DNA of 64,000 nt. It comes from Apteryx mantelli. Its lineage: Eukaryota > Chordata > Aves > Apterygiformes > Apterygidae. Location of the stretch: contig NC_089994.1 of assembly GCF_036417845.1 (NCBI RefSeq), forward strand, positions 10,682,001-10,746,000, given 5' to 3'. Made by a program: the position numbers and the translations under genes. The notes under the pieces were generated by a model. It saw nothing but the letters and a program-made list of their open reading frames with translations. It made no database searches and was not told the DNA's origin. The first letter of the stretch is position 1. Each line of letters starts with the position of its first letter. Positions 43,865-55,680 of this stretch are shown in pieces.

Positions 43865-45178
43865 AGAAGACACTTGTTGCTAAGTACCTCTCTGCAGAAG
43901 TGGAGTGGCTTAGTGGCTTTAAGAGGTTGGTGCTCTAAATCGGACTCTTAGAATGAGACTTTGTGGAGAAGAGTTGGGGAGATATAAAAGGAAAACGAGT
44001 GGAAGGAAGCACTGAATCCTCCCCACTTCCCAAGCTTGCCTTTGAGAAGTAGACTGTCTAGAGAGGTAAGAATCCTTATAGGAAAACAAGCACTGAAGGT
44101 AATAGGGTGCAGAGAACAGAGCAGGAACATTCTCCTCCTTAAGAATGACTCCTGTGCTCACCTTGCAGGTGGTTACTGTCCTCGGTGATGGCTTGCTACT
44201 GTCCAGAAATGCTTTATCCTTAAAAAGAGTGAAACTAAAATAAATCACTAACCTCCAAATGTGTACCTTAAAGTGTACTTGTGGAGATCCTATTGCTACC
44301 TAACTTCTGCTAGTAGCTTGACAGGATGCTTCTGTTGTTGACCTAGAAAGGAAACCTGGGTGTCTACCCCAGAAATGCGGATCTGACAGCCACTTAAACT
44401 GGAAGAGAAGTCCTTTAATAACTTTTAAGCCCTAAGAAATGCAGTTGAGTAAAACTATTACTGTCCATTAGAGGATGCTAAACAAACTTCATAAACTGTC
44501 TATAATCTTTTTTTATGACAGCATTTTGCAGTTCAAAAATAGTCAATGTTCTGTTTGCAGCTATGAATTTCATCAAGGATGTTGCTTGAATGGGGAGGAG
44601 GAAAGGGCTTGAACTGGTGAAAGTGATAGTCTATGCCTGTGTTGGACAAGTAGAGCTAAACTGCAGGGTGTTTGGGGAGAATTTATTTAGAACCAACTCA
44701 TGACCTGAGTGCATTAGGTGTGCTCCTAAAATGCATCATCTGGTTTAGATTTATTGAAAAGGAATCCCATTACGTACTTTGAGACCACTCAGCAATGTGC
44801 ATCAAACCACGATAAGTCGGGAGGATGATTAGGAGATGTGCTTCAGAAGTATGCTTTGGATCCAACCTAATATGCTGATGTAGATGCAGCAGAGGGCTTT
44901 CAGATTAGTATGCAGAGTCTGATTCTGTGTAAAGTTGCTGACCTTTTCATTGGTTACATGGGTTTTCAGAATCATTTATTTCAATAAACTAGCCTGACAA
45001 GGAGTAGTGAAGCATAGGAAACATTGTGTCCCCCAAGCATTCAAAAATAACTAGGTAGTTGTTGTTCTTTCCTCAAAACCTGAGTTTGGAGTTCGTTTAG
45101 GTTGCCTTTTGGTTTTAGTCCCTTTAGGATAAAACCTGAAACTTTTAAAGGTGTTCTCAGAGGGCTAGAGAATACTTT

Positions 45179-45203
45179 TGTGTGTGTGTGTGTGTGGGGG
45201 GGG
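45179..45203. repeat. (TG)n microsatellite joined to a G run
   Basis: About nine TG units followed directly by eight or nine G. Confidence 0.85.
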
Positions 45204-46497
45204 ATTTATTAAGAAAAGCTGAGATTTCACATAACTATATGCCTTCAGGCTGAAATTTACTGCATTTGCTTGTATTAAAGCTGATGCTCGCAATTTTATT
45301 GCAAATTTTGCAAAGCTGTGAATCCTCACTCTGTTTGGTTGGGTTTTACTTGTTCTGTGCCTAATACCTCTAGGATTGTAGAGCTCATCTAGTCACTTTA
45401 AATGGAGAATGTGAATTTCTTTGCAGAACAGAACTGGAACTTATACCTTCTAGGGTAAGTTTGCTTTTAAGAACAGCCAACAGCACCTGCAAATGTGGCT
45501 TTCTTTGTCTTGTGTTGTGGTTATTTCATCTGCATGTTGCCAGCTGCAAACTGGGGAATTACCCAAAAGAGAGAAGGCAGGAGTGAGGGAACAAGCTGTA
45601 CCTCCTGGTCTTGCTCTAAAATTTGGAGTTGAACCCTTGAACCTTCCTGCCTTCTGAGGGGCTGGTTCACTTCTGACTAAGGACATCTGAGTGGTGCCCC
45701 CTTAATGCGAACAGAGGGAGCTGTTCGCACAGTGCTTGTTAAAAAGCCGATTTGGTGAACTTTCTGATCTGTTACCTTAAATTACATGTTATTTCTGCCT
45801 CTTGGTGCTAACGGATAGATAGTTTTACATAGGAGAACAGAGTGTAATGCAGTTTCAGCTATGTTTGCGCTCAATAATTTATCTTAAAATTAATGAAACC
45901 TAGCAGAACGCAGCAGTTCTCTAAATACCACAGTGGATTTAGGCATAGCCGAAACCTGCTGTAGACTTGTCTCCGCTGTGCTAGCAATGCACAACTCCTT
46001 TTCAACGCACCCAGCCCCGAGCTCACCGCAGGCCCGCTCCTGCGGGACGCCCCTTCCCAGAGCACCCCCCGGCTCCCGCAGCGCCCTGCTCGGCACAGGG
46101 TGGCTCCGCAGCGGTGCAGCACCTTGCGGTGCCCAGGCATTTTGCTGCCGTTCTACGAGGAGCTGTTACAATGGCTTTGATTTCCGAATGTCCTGTAAAG
46201 AAAGAGCCTTGTAGAAGACAACCTATATATATGTGTGTGTATACAGGACCAAAATGTATATAATATAGGGGCGTGTGCGTGTGTATATATATATATATAT
46301 TTTTTTGTTTGTTTTTTATTTTTTGTTAGAGGGAGGGGGCAGACGCATCCCGCCGGCGGAGGCTGTTGCAGCCGGAGGGTGCCCGCCGCGGGGAGGGCGC
46401 CGGGGCTCCGCGGGCTCCAGCGGGCGCTGCTGCGGGGCGCGGCGCGGCGGCGGCGGCTCGCCCCGGGTCTACCTTAAGGGGCGCGTTGACATCAGGC

Positions 46498-46513
46498 GGG
46501 CGGGCGGGCGGGC
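46498..46513 (+). repeat. (GGGC)4, G-quadruplex motif
   Basis: Four GGG runs separated by single C: the tightest form of the intramolecular G-quadruplex consensus. It lies 188 bp upstream of the ZDHHC8 ATG, probably in the promoter or 5' UTR. Confidence 0.8.
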
Positions 46514-46700
46514 CGGGGCGGTGGGAGGGATTTCCTGTGCTGGAGGTCAGCTGCTCGCGGTCCCTCCGTCTCGCCGCCTTTCTCTCCGGCTCGGCGCCGC
46601 GTCCCCTCGCCCCGCCGGGCCCCCGCGCGGGAGCCTGCCCGCGCCGCCCCCCGCCTGCCGCCCGCCTCCGCGGATTGCAGAGGGATGTGTAAGCCACAGG

Positions 46701-46804
46701 ATGCCCAGCAGCACTGGAAAGAGGTTTAAACCGACTAAATACATCCCCGTCTCCACGGCCGCTGCCTTACTAGTGGGTTCGACTACTTTATTTTTTGTTT
46801 TCAC
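46701..46804 (+). CDS. ZDHHC8: ZDHHC8, palmitoyltransferase, first coding exon only
   Basis: ZDHHC8 is a multi-pass membrane enzyme that attaches palmitate to cysteines of target proteins. Only residues 1-34 are here, plus two bases of a split codon before donor GTAAGT at 46805. The peptide [20 protein letters not shown] continues to TLFFVF. It matches the N-terminus of ZDHHC8 (human MPRSPGTRLKPAKYIPVATA), including the first membrane segment at about residues 14-34. Paralogue ZDHHC5 also begins with GKRFKP, but position next to RANBP1 and AALLVGS plus FVF favour ZDHHC8. The ATG has A at -3. The frame is open upstream to 46275, so the start rests on homology. The DHHC catalytic domain lies beyond the right edge. 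Confidence 0.93.
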
Positions 46805-49800
46805 GTAAGTAGCGCTGAGGGTCCCTCCGCGGGGGGCGGGGGGGGGGGGCGGCAGCCCCGCCGGGCCCCGCGGCTCGGCTGGGCAGCGCGGGGCGCGGGA
46901 GCAGCGCGGGGCGCAGCGCGGCGGCCTGGCCCGCGGAGCCCGGGGCGCCCCGGCTTGGCGCGGCGGCGCCTTCCCCGGCGCAGCGTCCTGCCGCGAGCGC
47001 CCCGCGGCTGCGGGTCCTGCGCGCCCTTATGTAACTGCGCCCCGGAGCCTGCGGGCGCCGTCGGGTCCGCTCGGGGCGGGAGGGGGAGCTCTGCCCCCCG
47101 CCGCCGCCTCCGCCGCCTCCCGGGGCGCCCGGCGGCGCCTCGCCGCTCTCCCCCTCCCGGGGCGATGCGGGAGCCGGGTCGCGCTTTGCCTCTCTCCCCT
47201 CTCGCTTTGTATAAACTTGAGCCGTGTCGGCTGTTAACCCTTCCTGCGCCGGGCTGGCAGCCCTTTCCTTGCCCGAGCACCGTTGGTGGCTAGAGGGAGA
47301 GATGCTTCCAAACGCTGTTCTGAAACGCGCTTTGGCTAAGCTGCCTTTTGGGGAGGAGGAAGGATTGCTGTTTGGGTGTTAAGACTTTTCTCTTTCACTT
47401 ATTTTCAAGCTCTGCGTTTGCCTTGCTTTGCCACGGTTGAATTTCTAACTGAGCGCAGCGATGCCATTAGGAGCGGGCGGCTATTTAACAGTGCGAGTGT
47501 GTCCGTGCCATTATCCATCTTGGTTTGGCCGTAACATGATTCTTGATGTTTCAAAACGCTCATTACTGGTACAGTAGTCTTAATGTAGCATTTCAGAATA
47601 AAATGCAAGCGTTGTTTTGTCCAACAGTTTCTTAAAACAGAAAAACTTTTGACACTGAGTGATGCTCTTGGCTTAATGTGGCTTTGTTTCTGATTGCTTG
47701 TTTTTAATGCGTTTGATATGAAGACAGTGCTATATCCTTTCAGGATATTGGACTAGTTCAGCTCGGAGAACTGCTATGCGTAGAAACCTATCATTCATCG
47801 TTTAGGTGCCTAATTATAGTCTGGTGCTCACCGGTGCAAGCACAAGGCAGGAGCTGGCTTCTGTGAGCAACTCGGTTCAGACTGCTGCTGTGCAGGTCTT
47901 GCAAATGCTTTTGCAATTAAGAAAAAGGGCTCTTAATGCCAGCGTTTTTCTTTTCCTTCGTCTTGAGAGATGGATGTACTCTAGGGCTGTGTTGGAAGCT
48001 GTATGTTTGTTTTCACATGATGCTTTGAATGTAGAGCTACAAATTGCTGAGTGATGTAAGACTTTCCTGGTAACACGGTTGTTGTTGAAACATCCTTTTG
48101 GCAGCAGGACGTCACCTGCGATGTTCCTTTTAGGATACGTTACTGTACGGAAGAAGCAATTGGCTGTAGTCTATTACCGACTCTCAAACTTAATTCTGTT
48201 CCCTCTGTTATCAGTGAATAATTACATGCAAAATGAAGTATTTTTAGGATCTCTCCATATTGTAGCTTGGCCTGTGCTTCCTAACGTGTTGATAAATCTT
48301 TGGAGGATTGTCCCAGACATACGTTCTCTGCCGTTGCCAAGTCTTGTGTGTAATAAAAGTAGCACATAATTGAGCAACTGTTGTCAAGCAGTGTCTGAAG
48401 TCCTGTCCCTTCAAAACTACTCAGATAAATTTGCATGAAATTGCTGTTGGTTTCCATTCTGAACAGTTTAATAAAATCTATCTTTTTCTGGGAATTGAAA
48501 GGAGTAGTACACGTTAGATTAAAGTATCTTTTGTGTGGCTGTCTTTTTTCTTCTTTTCCTGAGCATTTCCATTTCTCTCTCTTTTTTCTCTCTCTCTATT
48601 TATTTACACACAGGTAGTGTTTTGTGTCCTGAGGATCTTTTTATTGTGATATGCTCTTGATATGCTCTTCAGGACTGAGATGCAGACCTGTATTTTCAGG
48701 GTGCTGACTTGCACAACTCTTCTGATGTTAAGTGGAACTCCGATGTACAGCAGTTGAAGCACTGGCCTAAAATCGCTTTAAGCAATGTTATTCATGCGAT
48801 CCACGTTGTGCCAGTCATAACACACACATTTTATCAGATGAAGATCCAGCTGTGTTTTCATTAATTCTATATATGTAATATTAAGCACTAAGGCTGCTCT
48901 GTTTGTTAATGAGCTTACCTGTGCATAAATATGTGAAACTAATCAATGGATGAGGCTCAGCTATCAAATTCTGGGTGCAGATCAGCTCGGTGGGATATCA
49001 GGGACTTGAGCAAATTCAGTGCTGTAGAACTGAATAATGAAGATTAATATATATGGAAAATTTGAATAATTACTTGTTCAAACCACTTACTGAATAGAAA
49101 ACAAAATCCTCTCTGGGCACTGCAAGCATTTCTGAGCAACTTCCATGAAAAATGGAGGCTATGACTAGGCTTCCCCCTAGACATGTTTGTGGGCTCAAGC
49201 CACATGCTATGAGTGTCATCAGCCTGATGAAAAGCTCTTTGAACCTGAAGGCCAGGGTTAGCTTTTTAGCATTGTAGTCTTTATTTTTAGCTTTTGTCCA
49301 TACGCTTTGCTAAATAGCAGCGCATAAAGTCTGTTTGAAATACCCAGTATGCGCTATTATTTCATGGTGGTGTTGATCAGCAGTACTCTTATACTTTAAT
49401 CTGGGAAAATTCCACCATCAATTCCGCTTTATTCTTTTTGCTTAGTTAACTATTTAGGATTCGCTGTATCTCTGGTGTATTCCTTCTGGTTTTATGAGGG
49501 GGGACTAAACTATTTAGCAATCAAGAGCATTGCCTGGAAAGGCACCCAGATGTTGGGGTTGTACTGCAGACTCTTAGGGCTCCATGTGTGTTCCCTTCGT
49601 AATGAATGCAAGCATGTGAGTAGGTGGTCTAATTTGTCACACCAGGAGAGTAAACAAGGATTAACTCTAAGCATTATGGAGGAATGTGTAAATAATGTTA
49701 TATATAATGATTAGCTTAATTTACTTATATGAACAAATCAAATGGAGGCATAATGAAGGAAGAACCAGATGTGTTTAGCGCTCTATGAATTCAGACCGAT

Positions 49801-51582
49801 TCAGTTGTAGCAGACGTGAACCGATTTCTTCCAAATCTTTTTTCTTCACATTTCTTATAAGGCTTTTTGTTCGTGATAACAATTTAGGCCATTTCAGTGA
49901 AGTCTGGGGTTTTATGGCTTGGACCACAGACTGCTATGATGTAAATTTTAGTGTGTTCATCCAGGCTCTTGTGAACTTCCCACTTTATTTCAGGTTGCAT
50001 AACTGCAGTATTCATACTGAATGCAGCTTAATTGTCTCCAAGTATAATGCTGTAAAGCATAATTTCACGTAATGAACTATGGTGCTGGAGCTAATTGTTT
50101 GCTTCACCTTTTTAAATTATGTTATTTACTTAGTACTGAATAACCTGAACCTGTGAATTTTGGTTTAGCAGCTACAATACCTGCATCTACAGATTACACA
50201 GCTAAAAGTGTAAGGCTTTAAGGAAAAACTGTGGCGCATTTTAGTAATAGGAAAATAAATCTCTTCATTCCTTTGCTGAATACTGTAGGCTAGAAATTTC
50301 TGCTAATACCCATTTTAAGACTGTATTTTCTGTAGCACGCGTCACCTGAGCATCTTTAAGATATGGCAGAAACATGGAGTTAATAACAAAGATACAGGTG
50401 CCACTAGTTCTTTGATACAATGGGAAGCAGCAAAAATCTGTTATGTAGCAGCACTGCTGAACATTGTTCCCTTAACTGGGATAATCAAATGGGTAATTTT
50501 CTGGGTGAAGCAAAAGCACAAGGAAAATGAAAACTCATTCAGCGAATACTGAGAATAAGGCTTCAAGTTTGTTCTTAGAAGTCGTAATGGGATGTAATCG
50601 TCGGCATATACCCCAGACGTATGCAGTTGGCATTTGAATGCTGTCTGCAACACAGGGGAATTTAATATCCGTAGCTCTCAGGAAACATCTGAGGAGCGAG
50701 CGATAGATAGGTGCGAAAGAGAAGCTGAAGCTGAACTCGCAGTAGGGATGGCAAGAAAACAGAGAAAGCTTCCCCCGGCCTAGATCCTGGCTATTCGGCT
50801 GGTGGAGGGAGGATCAGGGGCAGAACAACTGCTAGACCGTACTCAGTAGCAGGGCCGGTGGCTTTGCCTTAGCGAGAAGGAAAGCTTGGCTTCCTTCATG
50901 AAGGCTTTTAATTTTTTTTTGTACTCCCCCTCTCCTGCTATATCCTGTTACTGTATTTCATAAACTGGAAAGGCCCACTATTTTTGCAATGGCTTAAATA
51001 TACAGTGTAGTCATACATTCATTCAGATATGATTTAAGAAATGCACTTATGATAAAAATGTAAGTTAACCCCACCTCCCCAGAATTATATGATGCTGATT
51101 TGAATAGCATTAAAATAAATATAGAATAGAATTTTGAAGTTTGAAACTATAGTAAATATTCTGGCTGGTAGTTAATGTATAAAGTATAACTGTGTGTCCC
51201 TAAAATTCCTGAACTATCTTTCAGATCTCATCCTCCCATGACTTCTATGTGTTCATAGATCACAAGAGAGGAAAATGTCTTCTGCTGGTTTTGACTTGGC
51301 TTGAATTTTTGCTAGTGACTGAACCAACTTAATAGAGGGTCATCCTGGCATTGGTGAATTCGATTTGCATCCAAAGGTGTTTTTCTCACCTAAAGCAGTT
51401 TAAGAACTTCAGCAAACTCTGGTTCCAGATGTTCAGCTGCTCACCTCTGGCGGTTCAGTGTTCTGACTGCAGTTAGAACAAATAACAAAATGTGATTTTA
51501 AGTGTATATTGCAGATGTTATGGAGCTTCATCTGTAATGCAGGTGGATTTGATACCAGACTGGAGGAAATAGACTTGGAGGC

Positions 51583-51606
51583 TGCACAAAAAGGTGCACA
51601 AAAAGG
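51583..51606. repeat. 12-bp tandem duplication
   Basis: Two exact copies of TGCACAAAAAGG in ZDHHC8 intron 1. Confidence 0.85.
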
Positions 51607-54600
51607 GAACTGAAGATAAAATTGCAGTTCAGACTGTTTAATTTTGAGAAGCTGCTGGACAGCCTAAATTCTGCCCTGGGCTGGGACTGTACATCCCTCT
51701 TACGGCTTGGCCTCTGCCTCATAACTCGCTAAAGGCAGCGCATGCAGTTTAGTGTAGCTCTGGCAATTGCTTGTGACTCCTGATGCCAAAAGTTCAGGGC
51801 TTACTGCGGTATGTGTGAAAGCGCGTGGAAACACTGCCATCCTGCCCGTCCGCGTCCCCCGCCTGCTACCTGAGCGTCAGATCAGTTACTCGCTCAGATG
51901 CACCGGGGGGATTTTGAAGCCTTTACAGCACAAAGCTCATCTGCCTGGTCCGCTCTAGCCCTTCCAGGGATGCGTTTGGCACTGGGGATGCCAATTGTGG
52001 AAAAGAACAAATTCCCCCTTTCCTGAACTTTAAATACACGTCACCACTTAATGCTGTTAACCTATCTCTGACTTGTTTGTTTGTTTGTTCCTTTGTAGGA
52101 GCCAAACAACGAAATTGTTAGGACTAGTAGGGAGCAGCTTCACAAAATATTCGTGCAGCGATAGCCATGCGGATGACACGATGGAGGAAAGAGGGTGTAC
52201 AAAAATAGCGTGCATCACTTTATTTAAATGAATTTCAAAACTGTCTTCACAGTGAATTCAAGCAGTGCAATTTTGTGTGAAGAAAAGCCAAATATTTAAA
52301 AAATGCAAAACTCAGAAGAGGGTTAGTCTACTGAGACATTTAAACGTTTTCCGTCTTAAATGCATCTTTAATGGCAGGTTTTCCTTGTCCACTCTGCTTG
52401 CAAAGAGAAAGAATGAATCTGGAAAAGGTAAGGCTGTCCAGTTTGACCTAAGACCTATCAGTTGTCATGTCTGTCAGGCTTTGAAAAATGTTTATTCTTG
52501 TGGTGACAAAGACATGTCCTTCTCTTAAGCTGTGGCAGTTTCATCTATGTATATATTTTTGTAAAGATAATCCAGATAAACTAGTCATGCGGAATGAAAA
52601 GACAGGCAATCTCAACAGGAAGGTCTATTGAACTGTAACGTGAAAAGTCTTTTTTTCTTATGGTGGAATAAAGCTCGGTTTTACAGCTGTTAACTAGTAC
52701 TTTCTGCTGTCTTCACTGCCATGGGGACCAGCAGTGTTGGTGATACAGGACACTTCTGAAAGCTGTTAAAATCAATTCCTTTAGAAAAGACCAGGGTTCA
52801 TGACCAAGAGGAATATTCTTCCCTCCTGTAGTTTGGGAGAGGGAGTTAGGAATGGCTTTAAGGATCTTTTCTTCATTGATGGTAATAAATAGATAAATAT
52901 CTTCAGCTGTAGGATGCACAGCTCTGAGCACAGCCATCACAGTGGCATTTGAATGCTAATTGTAGATCTAGTTTTAACACCAGAATAGCTAATGCATTGA
53001 AAGTTATTCCTGAACATTGGCCATCCGCAGCTGTAGTCAGTGTGTGATTTATGCCAGTAGCAACCTCCTTTCTGTTTTTCCTAATGAGCGGAGTTTAAGG
53101 GTGCGGGTGTGTGGAAATAGGAATGAAAGACCGTCTCAGCTGGATCAGGGTGAGCTGCCCAGTCTTTGTATGTGACTATATGAAAAGACTTTTCTATTTT
53201 TGTTTAAGGTCCTTTTCGAGATGCTAATTCAAATACTATCCATGTTTGTCCAAGTATGCTGCACATGTATCCTCTTATAAATAGAAACAGTCTCTCTGGT
53301 CGAACAGCATGGGAGCAAGCTCGTTTGGCTTCTGAGTAATGTAAACCGAGGGATGCTACTGCTCAAAACATAAAACATAGCTTAAATTGAGAGACAGACG
53401 GGCTTGGTGTGGTTTTGATTTTGAGGTTCATCTACCTGGGACAGTTGCTGATTATTCACTTAGTTTCCATGTAAACAGCTCGTTCTGTTGTGAGCTGCTT
53501 CCCGGCTGGAATGAGCCGCAGGCCCGGGTGGCGCGAGGATCGTGGTGGACCTGCGGACTTGCTCTTTAGGGACCTGGGAAGGCAGCAGGCCTTCCCTTCT
53601 CAGCTGACTTGGTGTGTAGCTACTGGGAACATTTTCAAGGCCTACGAAGGGAAGCCATGAGTTTTGTTTAGCTTGCACCGGAAGATGTCTGGAATACAGT
53701 AATAAGGGGGTATAAGCTAATTTAGAGCATGAAATAGATGCCTACTGGAGCGGGGAAAAACATCTCAAAGCTGAATCAGTGTTGTACTTGTGTAATCAGT
53801 GCAAAAGTGGAAAACTGATTTCCTGGCCTTTGATTTGAGTCAGTACGTCTAAGACTCCTTTCTCTCTAACCTGAGGGTAATGTTCAGTTCGGCTGCACTG
53901 CTGTGGAACTACTATTAGTTGATCATATGTCATTGGGACTCATGGTGTTGAAGTAGTAATGATATGGTTTTTTTAATGGAAATTCTGAATTTTTTGTCTG
54001 CAAGAAATACCGTAGTTTGGAAACCTGTAGTCAGCCTAGATCCTATTTTGCCGTAGGAGAGGCAGTTTTGGGGACCCTGGCTTGGAGACTGCAGTGATTC
54101 ATTCAAATTAGTATGCCACAGCAAAGTGTACACTACATAAATCTTCAGCCAGTAAGCTGTATCCAGAGAGAGGATTAATTAGTCCCTGACTGTTCTTCTG
54201 CAACTGCTAATGCAGTATGGCTAGATTGGCTTCCAGGGTCTCTAAAGTGCCTGAAACTTAAGGTCACTGGTTGTCTCTGTGTTGGAGAAATCTGAACTTT
54301 AAACCCGTTATGCAGACCTTACTAGGTACGTGACTCTGTTTTTCTAGGGATGGATTTTATGGAGTAAACCTTACAGTAACCTGCACTTAGATATTGCAGT
54401 GGTTACCATGGCGTTCTATTTGTGAAAGTGTAAATGCAGAGTTTGTAGACTTCAAATGCAAAATCATCATGAAATCTCTGTGCTTTACTGCTGTGTTCTG
54501 AGATCATCCAGTAATGCGGGACAGCGGAGCCAGGAAAGGCAGGAAATCCCTCGCGTTTCAGATCTGAAGCTAAACACCAGAGCAGCTGCTTGCAGAGTAT

Positions 54601-55379
54601 GTGTGCACCATTTTGTTGTGTGCTTTAATATTGTATGAAATCACGTAATTAGGAAATGCTGCCCTTGGTGCAAGGCAATAACGAGTTCTATGGAGCAAGG
54701 CAGGCAGCGGGAAGACAGGAGTACTAGAAATACAGATTTTTGTCAACCATATATAAGAATGCCGTCATTTTTTGACAAGGGGAGGAGCTCATAGAGGCTG
54801 ACTACTCAGTAATTCCCTTGGAATAAGGTTTGTACGTGCCAGTCTGAGATGACTGCTCTCCAGAAGACCCTTGTACCCGCTCAGACTAACCTAATCGCAG
54901 AATATTCTTATATGAACAAACTATTTAAGTTGGAGCCTAACAAAGCAAACTTGAAACTGCTTAAATATAGAAGGGCTTCCATAAATAAAGTCAGACAACG
55001 TCTTACTCTCCCAGGATTCTTAAAGCCAAATTGGCATTTACATTAGCTCTCTTTCAAGTCTTCAGGGAAATAATCCAATGTAATATCTATATCAAAACAA
55101 TTTAAGTACAGTGCTGGGAATAAGGAAAGCTTGGACATGTATATAAACAGGCATAATTTGAATTTAAACGTAGGTCAGTTGCAGAAATGCTTCACAAAGG
55201 GAAAGGTTGGGCTTGAAACTCTTCTAGCTGCTCTGATCCCCGTCAGCAGTGAGAGGCAGGTATTTTCTTCTGCAAAAACACTTCCTCCCCTCCATCCCAG
55301 CCAGTGTGGTTTCAACCACTGCTTGGGATTATTTTCGTGGTGTATGGCCTCTCTGCAGATCCTTTCCCCTGAGCGAGAT

Positions 55380-55680
55380 CTCGCTTTGCGCATCCGCCTT
55401 TCCCTGCGGGTTGCTTGCCGCAGTGGTGAGGCACGGCCACGGACGTGCGGCGACCTCCCTGCGCCGTGCTCCAGCGGTCGGCCCCCGCCGGCGGCACGCT
55501 GAACCACCCCAGCCTGCTCCCGAAACGTAGCAACCCCGTGTCTGCCGCAGGGGGTTCCCGGCCGGACTCCCCTCCGGAGCTGCTCCGCCGCCTCGGCTGC
55601 CCTCTTGGTGTCACGGCCACCGCGGCGGTGGAAAAGGCACTCGGTGGCATCGGCATGGACAGTGTCACGTGGGCAAAGCT
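55380..55680. promoter_or_regulatory. CpG-rich patch inside ZDHHC8 intron 1
   Basis: About 300 bp of raised GC and CpG density in otherwise AT-rich intron. It contains a TCACGTGG E-box at 55665-55672. It could be an enhancer, an alternative promoter, or an old GC-rich insertion. Confidence 0.45.

Larger units (their letters stand above)
35931..46330. other. RANBP1-ZDHHC8 intergenic region, no gene recognised
   Basis: About 10.4 kb without a recognisable coding exon on either strand. The longest open frames are about 110 codons and match nothing I know. Contents include a 10-bp hairpin (36495-36523), a 20-bp tandem duplication (38713-38751), a G16 run (43849-43864), a TG/G tract (45179-45203), a GC-rich patch (45990-46145) and a TA run (46284-46300). 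Scattered AATAAA occur without a matching gene. Confidence 0.7.
46330..47300. promoter_or_regulatory. CpG island, ZDHHC8 promoter and first exon
   Basis: Dense CpG and GC content begins abruptly after AT-rich sequence and a TA repeat, and surrounds the first coding exon. It includes (GGGC)4 at 46498-46513 and long G/C runs in the start of intron 1. The start site is not visible. Confidence 0.85.

Noticed and set aside
46275-46700. N-terminal extension of ZDHHC8 in the open frame upstream of 46701
   Set aside because: The extension is GC-derived low-complexity sequence, preceded by a TA-repeat peptide. The family N-terminus begins exactly at the ATG at 46701.
46701-46804. Assignment to ZDHHC5 instead of ZDHHC8
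   Set aside because: The start is similar in both paralogues, but the neighbours RANBP1, TRMT2A and DGCR8 and the AALLVGS and FVF residues fit ZDHHC8.
46801-47293. Arg/Pro/Gly-rich open frames on both strands after the ZDHHC8 exon
   Set aside because: CpG-island artefacts; no splice logic joins them to a gene.
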